A stretch of 64,000 nt of DNA, taken from assembly GCA_963691815.1 (NCBI GenBank), contig OY829645.1, positions 2,232,001-2,296,000 on the forward strand, read 5' to 3'. Origin of the DNA: Echiichthys vipera (Eukaryota; Chordata; Actinopteri; Perciformes; Trachinidae). Below, one piece after another: positions 13,170 to 28,457 of this stretch. Under the pieces are notes generated by a model. That model was given only the letters and a program-made list of their open reading frames with translations. It was not told the origin of the DNA and ran no database searches. The position numbers and the translations under genes are program-made. The first letter of the stretch is position 1. Every line of letters starts with the position of its first letter.

Positions 13170-16100
13170 ACAGACTTGATTACATTAGAATCAAACCTAA
13201 AGCAGACTGACTTGATGATTTAAGAATCATACTCAGTGCTGGCCGATTTGATAACTTCAGAATCAAACTTAAAGCAGACAGACTTGAACACTTTAGAATC
13301 AAACCTAAAGCAGACTGGCTTGATAACTTCAGAATCAAACTAAAGCAGACTGACTTGGTCACTTCGGAATCAAATCAAACTAAGGCAGACAGACTTTATA
13401 ACTACATAATCCAATTTAAAGCAGACTGACTTGATAACTACATAATCAAATTTAAAGCAGACGGACTTGACAACTTCAGAATCAAACTTAAAGCAGACCG
13501 ACTTGATAACTTCAGAATCAAACTAAAGCAGACTGACTTGATAACTACATTATCAAATTTGAAGCAGACTGACTTGATAAATTCAGAATCAAATTTAAAG
13601 CAGACTGACTTGTTAAATTCAGAATCAAACTAAAGCAGATTGATTTGATAATTTCAGAATCAAACTCAGTGCTGACTGATTTGATAACTTCAGAATTAAA
13701 CTTAAAGCAGACAGACTTGGTAACTTAAGAATCAAACTTAAAGCAGACTGACTTGATAACTACAGAATCAAACTTAAAGCAGACTGACTTCCGAACTTCA
13801 AAATATAATGTAAGCTGACCGACTTGATAACTTCTGAATTAAACTTAAAGCAGACTGACTTGATAACTTCAGAATCAAACTTAAAGCAGACCGACTTGAT
13901 AATTTCAGAATAAAACAAAAGCAGACAGACTTAATAACTTTAGAATCAAACTTAAAGCAGACTGACTTGATAACTACAGAATCAAACTTAAAGCAGACCG
14001 ACTTCATAACTTTAGAATCAAACCTAAAGCAGACTGACTTGATAACTTCAGAATCAAACTTAAAGCAGACTGACTTGATAACTTCAGAATCAAACTAAAG
14101 CAGACTGACTTGATAACTACATTATCAAATTTGAAGCAGACTGACTTGATAACTTCAGAATCAAATTTAAAGCAGACTGACTTGTTAACTTCAGAATCAA
14201 ACTAAAGCAGACTGATTTGATGATTTCAGAATCAAACTCAGTGCTGACTGATTTGATAATTTCAGAATCAAACTTAAAGCAGACTGACTTGATAACTTCA
14301 GAATCAAACTTAAAGCAGACAGACTTGATAACTACAGAATCAAATTTAAAGCAGACTGATTTGATAACTTGCGAATCAAACTTAAAGCAGACTGACTTGA
14401 TAACTACAGAATCAATATTAAAGCAGACTGACTTGATAACTTCAGAATCAAACTTGAAGCAGACTGACTTGATAACTACAGAATCATACTTAAAGTAGAC
14501 TGACTTGATAACTTCAAATCAACCTTAAAGCAGACTGACTTGCGAACTTCAAAATAAAATGTAAGCTGACCGACTTGATAACTTCTGAATTAAACTTAAA
14601 GCAGACTGACATGATAACATCAAAATAAAATTAAAGCTGGCCCACTTGATAACTTCAGAATCAAACTTAAAGAAGACCGACTTGATAACTTCAGAATAAA
14701 ACAAAAGCAGATTGACTTGATAACTTCAGAATCAAACTAAAGCAGACTGATTTGATAATTTCAGAATCAAACTCAGTGCTGACTGATTTGATAATTTCAG
14801 AATCAAACTTAAAGCAGACTGACTTGATAACTACATAATCAAATTTAAAGCAGACTGACTTGATGACTTCAGAGTCGAACTTAAAGCAAACTGATTTGAT
14901 AACTTCAGAATCAAACTTAAAGCATACAGACTTGATTACGTTAGAATCAAACCTAAAGCAGACTGACTTGATGATTTAAGAATCATACTCAGTGCTGGCC
15001 GATTTGATAACTTCAGAATCAAACTTAAAGCAGACAGACTTGAACACTTTAGAATCAAACCTAAAGCAGACTGGCTTGATGACTTCAGAATCAAACTAAA
15101 GCAGACTGACCTGGTCACTTCGGAATCAAATCAAACTAAGGCAGACAGACTTTATAACTACATTATCCAATTTAAAGCAGACTGACTTGATAACTACATA
15201 ATCAAACATAAAGCAGACAGACTTGATAACTTCAGAATCAAACTAAAGCAGACTGACTTGATAACTACATTATCAAATTTGAAGCAGACTGACTTGATAA
15301 CTTCAGAATCAAATTTGAAGCAGACTGACTTGATAACTACAGAATCAAATTTGAAGCAGACTGACTTGATAACTTCAGAATCAAACTTAAAGCAGACTGA
15401 CTTGATAACTTCAGAATCAAACTTAAAGCAGACAGACTTGATAACTACAGAATCAAATTTAAAGCAGACTGATTTGATAACTTGCGAATCAAACTTAAAG
15501 CAGACTGACTTGATAACTACAGAATCAATATTAAAGCAGACTGACTTGGTAACTTCAGAATCAAACTTGAAGCAGACTGACTTGATAACTACAGAATCAT
15601 ACTTAAAGTAGACTGACTTGATAACTTCAAATCAACCTTAAAGCAGACTGACTTGCGAACTTCAAAATAAAATGTAAGCTGACCGACTTGATAACTTCTG
15701 AATTAAACTTAAAGCAGACTGACATGATAACATCAAAATAAAATTAAAGCTGGCCCACTTGATAACTTCAGAATCAAACTTAAAGAAGACCGACTTGATA
15801 ACTTCAGAATAAAACAAAAGCAGACTGACTTGATAACTTCAGAATCAAACTAAAGCAGACTGATTTGATAATTTCAGAATCAAACTCAGTGCTGACTGAT
15901 TTGATAATTTCAGAATCAAACTTAAAGCAGACTGACTTGATAACTACATAATCAAATTTAAAGCAGACTGATTGATGACTTCAGAGTCGAACTTAAAGCA
16001 AACTGATTTGATAACTTCAGAATCAAACTTAAAGCATACAGACTTGATTACGTTAGAATCAAACCTAAAGCAGACTGACTTGATGATTTAAGAATCATAC

Positions 16101-19100
16101 TCAGTGCTGGCCGATTTGATAACTTCAGAATCAAACTTAAAGCAGACAGACTTGAACACTTTAGAATCAAACCTAAAGCAGACTGGCTTGATGACTTCAG
16201 AATCAAACTAAAGCAGACTGACTTGGTCACTTCGGAATCAAATCAAACTAAGGCAGACAGACTTTATAACTACATAATCCAATTTAAAGCAGACTGACTT
16301 GATAACTACATAATCAAACTTAAAGCAGACTGACTTGATAACTGAAGAATCAAACTAAAGCAGAATGACTTGATAACTACAGAATCAAATTTGAAGCAGA
16401 CTGACTTGACAACTTCAGAATCAAACTTAAAGCAGACCGACTTGATAACTTCAGAATCAAACTAAAGCAGACTGACTTGATAACTACATTATCAAATTTG
16501 AAGCAGACTGACTTGATAACTTCAGAATCAAATTTAAAGCAGACTGACTTGTTAACTTCAGAATCAAACTAAAGCAGATTGATTTGATAATTTCAGAATC
16601 AAACTCAGTGCTGACTGATTTGATAACTTCAGAATTAAACTTAAAGCAGACTGACTTGATAACTACAGAATCAAACTTAAAGCAGACTGACTTGCGAACT
16701 TCAAAATAAAATGTAAGCTGACCGACTTGATAACTTCTGAATTAAACTTAAAGCAGACTGACTTGATAACTTCAGAATCAAACTTAAAGCAGACCGACTT
16801 GATAATTTCAGAATAAAACAAAAGCAGACAGACTTAATAACTACAGAATCAAACTTAAAGCAGACCGACTTCATAACTTTAGAATCAAACCTAAAGCAGA
16901 CTGACTTGATAACTTCAGAATCAAACTTAAAGCAGACTGACTTGATAACTTCAGAATCAAACTAAAGCAGACTGACTTGATAACTACATTATCAAATTTG
17001 AAGCAGACTGACTTGATAACTTCAGAATCAAATTTAAAGCAGACTGACTTGTTAACTTCAGAATCAAACTAAAGCAGACTGATTTGATAATTTCAGAATC
17101 AAACTCAGTGCTGACTGATTTGATAATTTCAGAATCAAACTTAAAGCAGACTGACTTGTTAACTTCAGAATCAAACTAAAGCAGGCTGATTTGATAATTT
17201 CAGAATCAAACTCAGTGCTGACTGATTTGATAACTTCAGAATTAAACTTAAAGCAGACGGATGTGATAACTTAAGAATCAAACTTAAAGCAGACTTACTT
17301 GATAACTACAGAATCAAACTTAAAGCAGACTGACTTGCGAACTTCAAAATAAAATGTAAGCTGACCGACTTGATAACTTCTGAATCAAACTTAAAGCAGA
17401 CTGACTTGATAACTTCAGAATCAAACTTAAAGCAGACCGACTTGATAACTTCAGAATCAAACAAAAGCAGACAGACTTGATAACTTCAGAATCAAACTAA
17501 AGCAGACTGACTTGATAACTTCAGAATCAAACTTCAAGCAGACTGACTTGATAACTTCAGAATCAAACTAAAGCAGACTGACTTGATAACTTCAGAATCA
17601 AACTTAAAGCATACTGACTTGATAACTTCAGAATCAAACTTAAATCAGACTGACATGATAACTACAGAATCAAATTTAAAGCAGACTGACTTGATAACTT
17701 CAGAATCAAACTTAAAGCAGACTGACTTGATAACTTCAGAATCAAACTATAGGCAGACTAACTTGATAACTACAGAATCCAATTTAAAGCAGACTGACTT
17801 GATAACTACATAATTAAACTTTAAGCAGACTGACTTGATAACTTCAAATCAAACTTAAAGTTGACTGACTTGATCACTTCAAATAAACCTTAAAGCAACC
17901 TGACTTGATGACTTCAGAATAAAACTAAAGCAGACAGACTTGATAACTTCAGAATCAAACTTAAAGCAGACTGACTTGTTAACTTCAGAATAAAACTAAA
18001 GCAGACAGACTTGATAACTTTAGAATCAAACTTAAAGCAGACTGATTTGATGATTTCAGAATCAAACTCAGTGCTGATCGATTTGATAATTTCAGAATCA
18101 AACTTAAAGCAGACAGACTTGAACACTTTAGAATCAAACTTAAAGCAGACAGACTTGAATACTTTAGAATCAAACCTAAAGCAGACTGACTTGATAACTT
18201 CAGAATCAAACTTAAAGCAGACTGACTTGATAACTTCAGATTCAAACTAAAGCAGACTGATTTGATAATTTCAGAATCAAACTCAGTGCTGACTGATTTG
18301 ATAATTTCAGAATCAAACTTAAAGCAGACTGACTTGATAACTACATAATCAAATTTAAAGCAGACTGACTTGATTACTTCAGAATCGAACTTAAAGCAAA
18401 CTGAATTGATAACTTCAGGATCAAACTTAAAGCAGACAGACTTGATTACGTTAGAATCAAACCTTAAGCAGACTGACTTGATAACTACAGAATCCAATTT
18501 AAAGCAGACTGACTTTATAACTACATAATCAAACTTTAAGTAGACTGACTTGATAACTTCAAATCAAACTTAAAGTTGACTGACTTGATCACTTCAAATA
18601 AACCTTAAAGCAGACTGACTTGATAACTTCAGAATAAAACTAAAGCAGACAGACTTGATAACTTTAGAATCAAACTTAAAGCAGACTGACTTGTTAACTT
18701 CAGAATCAAACTTAAAGCAGACAGACTTGATAGCTTTAGAATCAAACTTAAAGCAGACTGATTTGATGATTTCAGAATCAAACTCAGTGCTGACCGATTG
18801 GATAATTTTAGAATCAAACTTAAAGCAGACAGACTTGAACACTTTAGAATCAAACTTAAAGCAGACAGACTTGAATACTTCAGAATCAAACTAAAGCAGA
18901 CTGACTTGATAACTACAGAATCAAATTTGAAGCATACTGACTTGATAACTTCAGAATCAAACTTAAAGCAGACTGACTTGATAACTTCAGAATCAAACTT
19001 AAAGCAGACAGACTTGATAACTACACAATCAAATTTAAAGCAGACTGATTTGATAACTTCAAATGAACCTTAAAGCAGACTGACTTGATAACTTCAGAAA

Positions 19101-20554
19101 TAAACTAAAGCAGACTGACTTGATAACTTCAGTATCAAATTTGAAGCAGACCGACTTGATAACTTCAGAATAAAACTAAAGCAGACAGACTTGATAACTT
19201 TAGAATCAAACTTCAAGCAGACTGACTTGGTAACTTCAGAATAAAACTAAAGCAGACAGACTTGATAACTTTAGAATCAAACTTAAAGCAGACTGATTTG
19301 ATGATTTCAGAATCAAACTCAGTGCTGATCGATTTGATAATTTCAGAATCAAACTTATAGCATACTGACTTGCGAACTTCAAAATAAAATGTAAGCTGAT
19401 CGACTTGATAACATCAGAATAAAACAAAAGCAGACAGACTTGATTACGTTAGAATCAAACCTAAAGCAGACTGACTTGATGATTTAAGAATCATACTCAG
19501 TGCTGGCCGATTTGATAACTTCAGAATCAAACTTAAAGCAGACAGACTTGAACACTTTAGAATCAAACCTAAAGCAGACTGGCTTGATAACTTCAGAATC
19601 AAACTTAAAGCAGACTGACTTGATGACTAAAGAATCAAATTTGAAGCAGACTGACTTGATAACTACATTATCAAATTTGAAGCAGACTGACTTGATAACT
19701 TCAGAATCAAATTTAAAGCAGACTGACTTGATAACTTCAGAATCAAACTAAAGCAGACTGATTTGATAATTTCAGAATAAAACTCAGAGCTGACTGACTT
19801 GATAATTTCAGAATCAAACTTGAAGCAGACTGACTTGATCACTTCGGAATCAAATCAAACTAAGGCAGACTGACTTGATAACTTCAAATCAACCTTAAAG
19901 CAGACTGAGTTGCGAACTTCAAAATAAAATGTAAGCTGACCGACTTGATAACTTCTGAATTAAACTTAAAGCAGACTGACTTGATAACATCAAAATAAAA
20001 TTAAAACTGGCACACTTGATAACTTCAGAATCAAACTTAAAGCAGACCAACTTGATAACTTCAGAATAAAACAAAAGCAGACTGACTTGGTAAATTCAGA
20101 ATCAAACTAAAGCAGACTGACTTGATAACTTCAGAATCAAATCAAACTAAAGCAGACTGACTTTATAACTACAAAATCAAATTTAAAGCAGACTGACTTG
20201 ATAACTTCAGAATCAAATCAAACTAAAGCAGACTGACTTTATAACTACAAAATCAAATTTAAAGCAGACTGACTTGATAACTACATAATCAAACTTAAAG
20301 CAGACTGACTTGGTAACATTAGAATAAAACTAAAGCAGACAGACTTGATAACTTAAGAATCAAACTTAAAGCAGACTGACTTGATAACTACAGAATCAAA
20401 CTTAAAGCAGACTGACTTCCGAACTTCAAAATAAAATGTAAGCTGACCGACTTGATAACTTCTGAATTAAACTTAAAGCAGACTGACTTGATAACTTCAG
20501 AATCAAACTTAAAGCAGACCGACTTGATAACTTCAGAATAAAACAAAAGCAGAC
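13170..20554 (+). repeat. 7,347-bp segmental tandem duplication, copy 2
   Basis: This is a near-perfect copy of 5823-13169 lying directly after it. The differences I found are G at 10551 against A at 17898, G at 12874 against A here, and one extra 36-bp unit around 20221-20256 that makes this copy longer. The one-base deletion near 8625 is also present here near 15971, so it predates the duplication. The match ends at 20554, where copy 2 continues with CTGAC while the start of the next copy would read CAGAC. The near identity implies a very recent event or an assembly duplication. Confidence 0.93.
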
Positions 20555-23500
20555 TGACTTGATAACTTCAGAATCAAACTTAAAGCAGACTGACTTGTTA
20601 ACTTCAGAATCAAACTAAAGCAGACTGATAATTTCAGAATCAAACTCAGTGCTGACTGATTTGATAATTTCAGAATCAAACTTAAAGCAGACTGACTTGA
20701 TAACTACAGAATCAAATTTAAAGCAGACTGACTTGATAACTTCAGAATCAAACTTGAAGCAGACTGACTTGATAACTTCAGAATCAAACTTAAGGCAGAC
20801 TGACTTGATAACTACAGAATCCAATTTAAAGCAGACTGACTTGATAACTACAGAATCAAATTTAAAGCAGACTGACTTGATAACTTCAGAATCAAACTTG
20901 AAGCAGACTGACTTGATAACTTCTGAATTAAACTTAAAGCAGACTGACTTGATAACATCAAAATAAAATTAAAACTGGCCCACTTGATCACTTCAGAATC
21001 AAACTTAAAGCAGACCGACTTGATAACTTCAGAATAAAACAAAAGCAGACTGACTTGGTAAATTCAGAATCAAACTAAAGCAGCCTGACTTGATAACTTC
21101 AGAATCAAATCAAACTAAAGCAGACTGACTTTATAACTACAAAATCAAATTTAAAGCAGACTGACTTGATAACTACATCATCAAACTTAAACCAGACTGA
21201 CTTGGTAACTTCAGAATAAAACTAAAGCAGACTGACTTGATAACTTAAGAATCAAACTTAAAGCAGACTGACTTGTTAACTACAGAATCAAACTTAAAGC
21301 AGACTGACTTGCGAACTTCAAAATAAAATGTAAGCTGACCGACTTGATAACTTCTGATTTAAACTTAAAGCAGACTGACTTGATAACTTCAGAATATAAC
21401 TTAAAGCAGACCGACTTGATAACTTCAGAATAAAACAAAAGCAGACAGACTTAATAACTTTAGAATCAAACTTAAAGCAGACTGACTTGATAACTACAGA
21501 ATCAAACTTAAAGCAGACCGACTTCATAACTTTAGAATCAAACCTAAAGCAGACTGACTTGATAACTTCAGAATCAAACTTAAAGCAGACTGACTTGTTA
21601 ACTTCAGAATCAAACTAAAGCAGACTGATTTGATCATTTCAGAATCAAAGTCAGTGCTGACTGACTTGATAACTACATAATAAAATTTAAAGCAGACTGA
21701 CTTGATAACTTCAGAATCAAACTTAAAGCAAACTGATTTGATAACTTCAGAATCAAACTTAAAGCAGACAGACTTTATTACGTTAGAATCGAACCTAAAG
21801 CAGACTCACTTGATAACTTCAGAATCAAACTGAAAGCAGACTGACTTGATAACTTCTGAATCAAACGTAAAGCAGACCGACTTGATAACTTCAGAATCAA
21901 ACTTAAAGCAGACTGACTTGATAACTTCAGAATCAAACTTAAGGCAGACTGACTTGATAACTATAGAATCCAATTTAAAGCAGACTGACTTGATAACTAC
22001 ATAATCAAACTTTAAGCAGACTGACTTGATAACTTTAAATCAAACTTAAAGTTGACTGACTTGATAACTTCAAATCAACCTTAAAGCAGACTGACTTGAT
22101 AACTTCAGAAACAAACTAAAGCAGACTGACTTGATAACTTCAGTATCAAATTTGAAGCAGACCGACTTGATAACTTCAGAATAAATCTAAAGCAGACAGA
22201 CTTGATAACTTTAGAATCAAACTTAAAGCAGACTGACTTGGTAACTTCAGAATCAAACTTAAAGCAGAATGACTTGATAACTTCAGAATCAAACATAAAG
22301 CAGACTGACTTGATAACTACAGAAACAAATTTAAAGCAGACTGATTTGATAACTTACGAATCAAACTTAAAGCAGACTGACTTGATAACTACAGAATCAA
22401 TATTAAAGCAGACTGACTTGATAACTTCAGAATCAAACTTGAAGCAGACTGACTTGATAACTACAGAATCAAACTTAAAGTAGACTGACTTGATAACTTC
22501 AAATCAAACTTAAAGCAGACTGACTTGATAACATCAAAATAAAATTAAAGCTGGCCCACTTGATAACTTCAGAATCAAACTTAAAGCAGACCGACTTGAT
22601 AACTTCAGAATAAAACAAAAGCAGACTGACTTGATTACTTCAGAATCAAACTAAAGCAGACTGATTTGATGATTTAAGAATCATACTCAGTGCTGGCCGA
22701 TTTGATAACTTCAGAATCAAACTTAAAGCAGACAGACTTGAACACTTTAGAATCAAACCTAAAGCAGACTGGCTTGATAACTTAAGAATCAAACTTAAAG
22801 CAGACTGACTTGATGACTAAAGAATCAAACTAAAGCAGACTGACTTGATAACTACAGAATCAAATTTGAAGCAGACTGACTTGATAACTTCAGAATCAAA
22901 CTTAAAGCAGACCGACTTGATCACTTCAGAATCAAACTTAAAGCAGACCGACTTGATCACTTCAGAATAAAACAAAAGCAGACTGACTTGGTAAATTCAG
23001 AATCAAACTAAAGCAGACTGACTTGATAACTTCAGAATCAAATCAAACTAAAGCAGACTGACTTTATAACTACAAAATCAAATTTAAAGCAGACTGACTT
23101 GATAACTACATGATCAAACTTAAACCAGACTGACTTGGTAACTTCAGAATAAAACTAAAGCAGACTGACTTGATAACTTAAGAATCAAACTTAAAGCAGA
23201 CTGACTGTTAACTACAGAATCAAACTTAAAGCAGACTGACTTGCGAACTTCAAAATAAAATGTAAGCTGACCGACTTGATAACTTCTGATTTAAACTTAA
23301 AGCAGACTGACTTGATAACTTCAGAATAAAACAAAAGCAGACAGACTTAATAACTTTAGAATCAAACTTAAAGCAGACTGACTTGATAACTACAGAATCA
23401 AACTTAAAGCAGACCGACTTCATAACTTTAGAATCAAACTTAAAGCAGACCGACTTGATAACTTCAGAATAAAACAAAAGCAGACTGACTTGATTACTTC

Positions 23501-26500
23501 AGAATCAAACTAAAGCAGACTGATTTGATGATTTAAGAATCATACTCAGTGCTGGCCGATTTGATAACTTCAGAATCAAACTTAAAGCAGACAGACTTGA
23601 ACACTTTAGAATCAAACCTAAAGCAGACTGGCTTGATAACTTAAGAATCAAACTTAAAGCAGACTGACTTGATGACTAAAGAATCAAACTAAAGCAGACT
23701 GACTTGATAACTACAGAATCAAATTTGAAGCAGACTGACTTGATAACTTCAGAATCAAACTTAAAGCAGACCGACTTGATAACTTCAGAATCAAACTAAA
23801 GCAGACTGACTTGATAACTACATTATCAAATTTGAAGCAGACTGATTTGATAATTTCAGAATAAAACTCAGAGCTGACTGACTTGATAATATCAGAATCA
23901 AACTTAAGGCAGACTGACTTGATAACTAAAGAATCAAAATTAAAGCCGACTGACTTGATAACTGTAGAATCAAACTTGAAGCAGACTGACTTGATCACTT
24001 CGGAATCAAATCAAACTAAGGCAGACTGACTTGATAACTTCAAATCAACCTTAAAGCAGACTGACTTGCGAACTTCAAAATAAAATGTAAGCTGACCGAC
24101 TTGATAACTTCTGAATTAAACTTAAAGCAGACTGACTTGATAACATCAAAATAAAATTAAAACTGGCCCACTTGATCACTTCAGAATCAAACTTAAAGCA
24201 GACCGACTTGATTACTTCAGAATAAAACAAAAGCAGACTGACTTGGTAAATTCAGAATCAAACTAAAGCAGACTGACTTGATAACTTCAGAATTAAATCA
24301 AACTAAAGCAGACTGACTTTATAACTACAAAATCAAATTTAAAGCAGACTGACTTGATAACTACATAATCAAACTTAAAGCAGACTGACTTGGTAACTTC
24401 AGAATAAACTAAAGCAGACAGACTTGATAACTTAAGAATCAAACTTAAAGCAGACTGACTTGATAACTACAGAATCAATATTAAAGCAGACTGACTTGAT
24501 AACTTCAGAATCAAACTTGAAGCAGACTGACTTCATAACTACAGAATCAAACTTAAAGTAGACTGACTTGATAAATTCAAATCAAACTTAAAGCAGACTG
24601 ACTTGCGAACTTCAAAATAAAATGTAAGCTGACCGACTTGATAACTTCTGAATTAAACTTAAAGCAGACTGACTTGATAACATCAAAATAAAATTAAAGC
24701 TGGCCCACTTGATAACTTCAGAATCAAACTTAAAGCAGACCGACTTGATAACTTCAGAATAAAACAAAAGCAGACTGACTTGATTTCTTCAGAATCAAAC
24801 TAAAGCAGACTGATTTGATGATTTAAGAATCATACTTAGTGCTGGCCGATTTGATAACTTCAGAATCAAACTTAAAGCAGACAGACTTGAACACTTTAGA
24901 ATCAAACCTAAAGCAGACTGGCTTGATAACTTCAGAATCAAACTTAAAGCAGACTGACTTGATGACTAAAGAATCAAACTAAAGCAGACTGACTTGATAA
25001 CTACAGAATCAAATTTGAAGCAGACTGACTTGATAAATTCAGATTGAAATTTAAAGCAGACCGACTTGATAACTTCAGAATCAAACTAAAGCAGACTGAC
25101 TTGATAACTACATTATCAAATTTGAAGCAGACTGACTTGATAACTACATTATCAAATTTGAAGCAGACTGATTTGATAACTTCAGAATCAAATTTAAAGC
25201 AGACTGACTTGATAACTTCAGAATCAAACTAAAGCAGACTGATTTGATAATTTCAGAATAAAACTCAGAGCTGACTGACTTGATAATATCAGAATCAAAC
25301 TTAAAGCGGACTGACTTGATAACTACAGAATCAAAATTAAAGCCGACTGACTTGATAACTGTAGAATCAAACTTGAAGCAGACTGACTTGATCACTTCGG
25401 AATCAAATCAAACTAAGGCAGACTGACTTGATAACTTCAAATCAACCTTAAAGCAGACTGACTTGCGAACTTCAAAATAAAATGTAAGCTGACCGACTTA
25501 ATAACTTCTGAATTAAACTTAAAGCAGACTGACTTGATAACATCAAAATAAAATTAAAACTGGCCCACTTGGTAACTTCAGAATCAAACTTAAAGCAGAC
25601 CAACTTGATAACTTCAGAATAAAACAAAAGCAGACTGACTTGGTAAATTCAGAATCAAACTAAAGCAGACTGACTTGATAACTTCAGAATCAAATCAAAC
25701 TAAAGCAGACTGACTTTATAACTACAAAATCAAATTTAAGCAGACTGACTTGATAACTACATAATCAAACTTAAAGCAGACTGACTTGGTAACTTCAGAA
25801 TAAACTAAAGCAGACAGACTTGATAACTTAAGAATCAAACTTAAAGCAGACTGACTTGATAACTACAGAATCAAACTTAAAGCAGACTGACTTGCGAACT
25901 TCAAAATAAAATGTAAGCTGACCGACTTGATAACTTCTGAATTAAACTTAAAGCAGACTGATTTGATAACTTCAGAATCAAACTTAAAGCAGACCGACTT
26001 GATGACTTCAGAATAAAACAAAAGCAGACAGACTTAATAACTTTAGAATCAAACTTTAAGCAGACTGACTTGATAACTACAGAATCAAACTTAAAGCAGA
26101 CCGACTTCATAACTTTAGAATCAAACTTAAAGCAGACTGACTTGTTAACTTCAGAATCAAACTAAAGCAGACTGATTTGATAATTTCAGAATCAAACTCA
26201 TTGCTGACTGATTTGATAATTTCAGAATCAAACTTAAAGCAGACTGACTTGATAACTACATAATAAAATTTAAAGCAGACTGACTTGATAACTTCAGAAT
26301 CGAACTTAAAGCAAACTGATTTGATAACTTCAGAATCAAACTTAAAGCAGACAGACTTGATTACGTTAGAATCAAACCTAAAGCAGACTGACTTGATAAC
26401 TTCAGAATCAAACTTAAAGCAGACTGACTTGATAATTTCAGAATCAAACTTAAAGCAGACTGACTTGATAACTTCAGAATCAAACTTAAAGCAGACTGAC

Positions 26501-26800
26501 TTGATAACTACAGAATCAAACTTAAAGCAGACCGACTTCATAACTTTAGAATCAAACCTAAAGCAGACTAACTTGATAACTTCAGAATCAAACTTAAAAC
26601 AGACTGACTTGTTAACTTCAGAATCAAACTAAAGCAGACTGATTTGATAATTTCAGAATCAAACTCAGTGCTGACTGATTTGATAATTTCAGAATCAAAC
26701 TTAAAGCAGACTGACTTGATTACTACATAATAAAATTTAAAGCAGACTGACTTGATAACTTCAGAATCGAACTTAAAGCAAACTGATTTGATAACTTAAG
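20555..26800 (+). repeat. Type-A satellite domain with 0.86-1.4-kb HORs
   Basis: Type-A landmarks continue. GATTTAAGAATCATACTCAG occurs at 22671, 23530 and (with TTAG) at 24820, giving spacings of 859 and 1,290 bp. A pair of units with AAGCCGAC followed by ACTGTAGAATC occurs at 23943 and 25340. The diverged unit ATAAAATGTAAGCTGACC is last seen near 25910. Towards 26.2-26.8 kb the array runs through units close to the consensus, including exact ones such as 26465-26500, and then changes type. No gene is present. Confidence 0.82.
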
Positions 26801-28033
26801 AATCAAACTTAAAGCAGACAGACTTGATTACGTTAGAATCAAACCTAAAGCAGACTGATTTGATTACTTCAGAATCAAACTTAAAGCATACTGACTTGAT
26901 AACTTCAGAATCAAATTTAAAGCAGACTGACTTGATAACTACAGAATCAAATTTAAAGCAGACTGACTTGATAACTTCAAAATCAAACTTAAAGCAGACT
27001 GACTTGATAACTTCAGAATCAAACTCAAAGTAGACTGACTTGATAACTTCAAATCAACCTTAAAGCAGACTGACTTGATAACTTCAGAAACAAACTAAAG
27101 CAGTCTGACGTGATAACTTTAGAATCAAACTTAAAGCAGACTGACTTGATAACTTCAGAATCAAACTTGAAGCAGACTGACTTGATGACTTCAGAATCAA
27201 ACTTAAAGCAGACCGACTTGATAACTTTAGAATCAAACTTAAAGCAGACTGACTTGATAACTTCAGAATCAAACTTGAAGCAGATTGACCTGATAATGTC
27301 AGAATCAAACTTAAAGCCGAATGACTTGATAACTACGGAATAAAAATTAAAGCAGACTGACTTGATAGCTTCAGAATCAAACTTGAAGCAGACTAACCTG
27401 ATAACTTCAAAATCAAACTTAAAGTAGACTGACTTAATAACTTTAGAATCAAACTTAAAGCAGAATGACTTGATAACTTCAAATCAAACTCAAAGTAGAC
27501 TGACTTGATATCTTCAAATTAACCTTAAAGCAGACTGACTTGATAACTTCAGAAACAAACTAAAGCAGACTGACTTGATAACTTCAGAATCAAACTTAAA
27601 GCAGACTGATTTGATATCTTCAGAATCAAACTTAAAGCAGACAGACTTGATAACTTTAGAATTAAACCTAAAGCAGACTGACTTGATGACTTCAGAATCA
27701 AACTTAAAGCAGACAGACTTGATAACTTCAGAATCAAACTTAAAGCAGACTGACTTGATAACTTCAGAAACAAACTAAAGCAGTCTGACGTGATAACTTT
27801 AGAATCAAACTTAAAGCGGACAGACTTGATAACTTCAGAATTAAACCTAAAGCAGACTGACTTGATAACTTCAGAATCATATTTAAAGCAGACTGACCTG
27901 ATAACTTCAGAATTAAACTAAAGCAGACTGACTTGATATCTACAAAATCAAAATTAAAGCAGACTGACTTGATAACTTCAGAATCAAACTTGAAGCAGAC
28001 CGACTTGATAACTTCATAATCAAACTTAAAGCA

Positions 28034-28457
28034 GACAGACTTGATAACTACAGAATCAAAATTAAAGCAGACTGACTTGATGACTTCAGAATCAAACTTA
28101 AAGCAGACAGACTTGATAACTTCAGAATCAAACTTGAAGCAGATTGACCTGATAATGTCAGAATCAAACTTAAAGCCGAATGACTTGATAACTATGGAAT
28201 TAAAATTAAAGCAGACTGACTTGATAGCTTCAGAATCAAACTTGAAGCAGATTGACCTGATAATGTCAGAATCAAACTTAAAGCCGAATGACTTGATAAC
28301 TACGGAATTAAAATTAAAGCAGACTGACTTGATAGCTTCAGAATCAAACTTGAAGCAGACTAACCTGATAACTTCAAAATCAAACTTAAAGCAGGCTGAG
28401 TTAATAATTTTAGAATCAAACTTAAAGCAGACTGACTTGATAACTTCAAATCAAACT
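28034..28457 (+). repeat. Type-B HOR block, 859-bp spacing, copy 1
   Basis: About 424 bases here match 28893-29316 at an offset of 859 bp. Both contain two successive GATTGACCTGATAATGTCAG units separated by a TTGATAGC unit. A third, shortened version starts near 29609 at an offset of 716 bp and has lost about four units. Edges are approximate because all flanking units are related. Confidence 0.75.

Noticed and set aside
27095..27115. Inverted units, from GCAGTCTGACG resembling the reverse complement
   Set aside because: The surrounding unit is in the normal orientation. AGTCTG arises from a single A-to-T change in CAGACTGAC.
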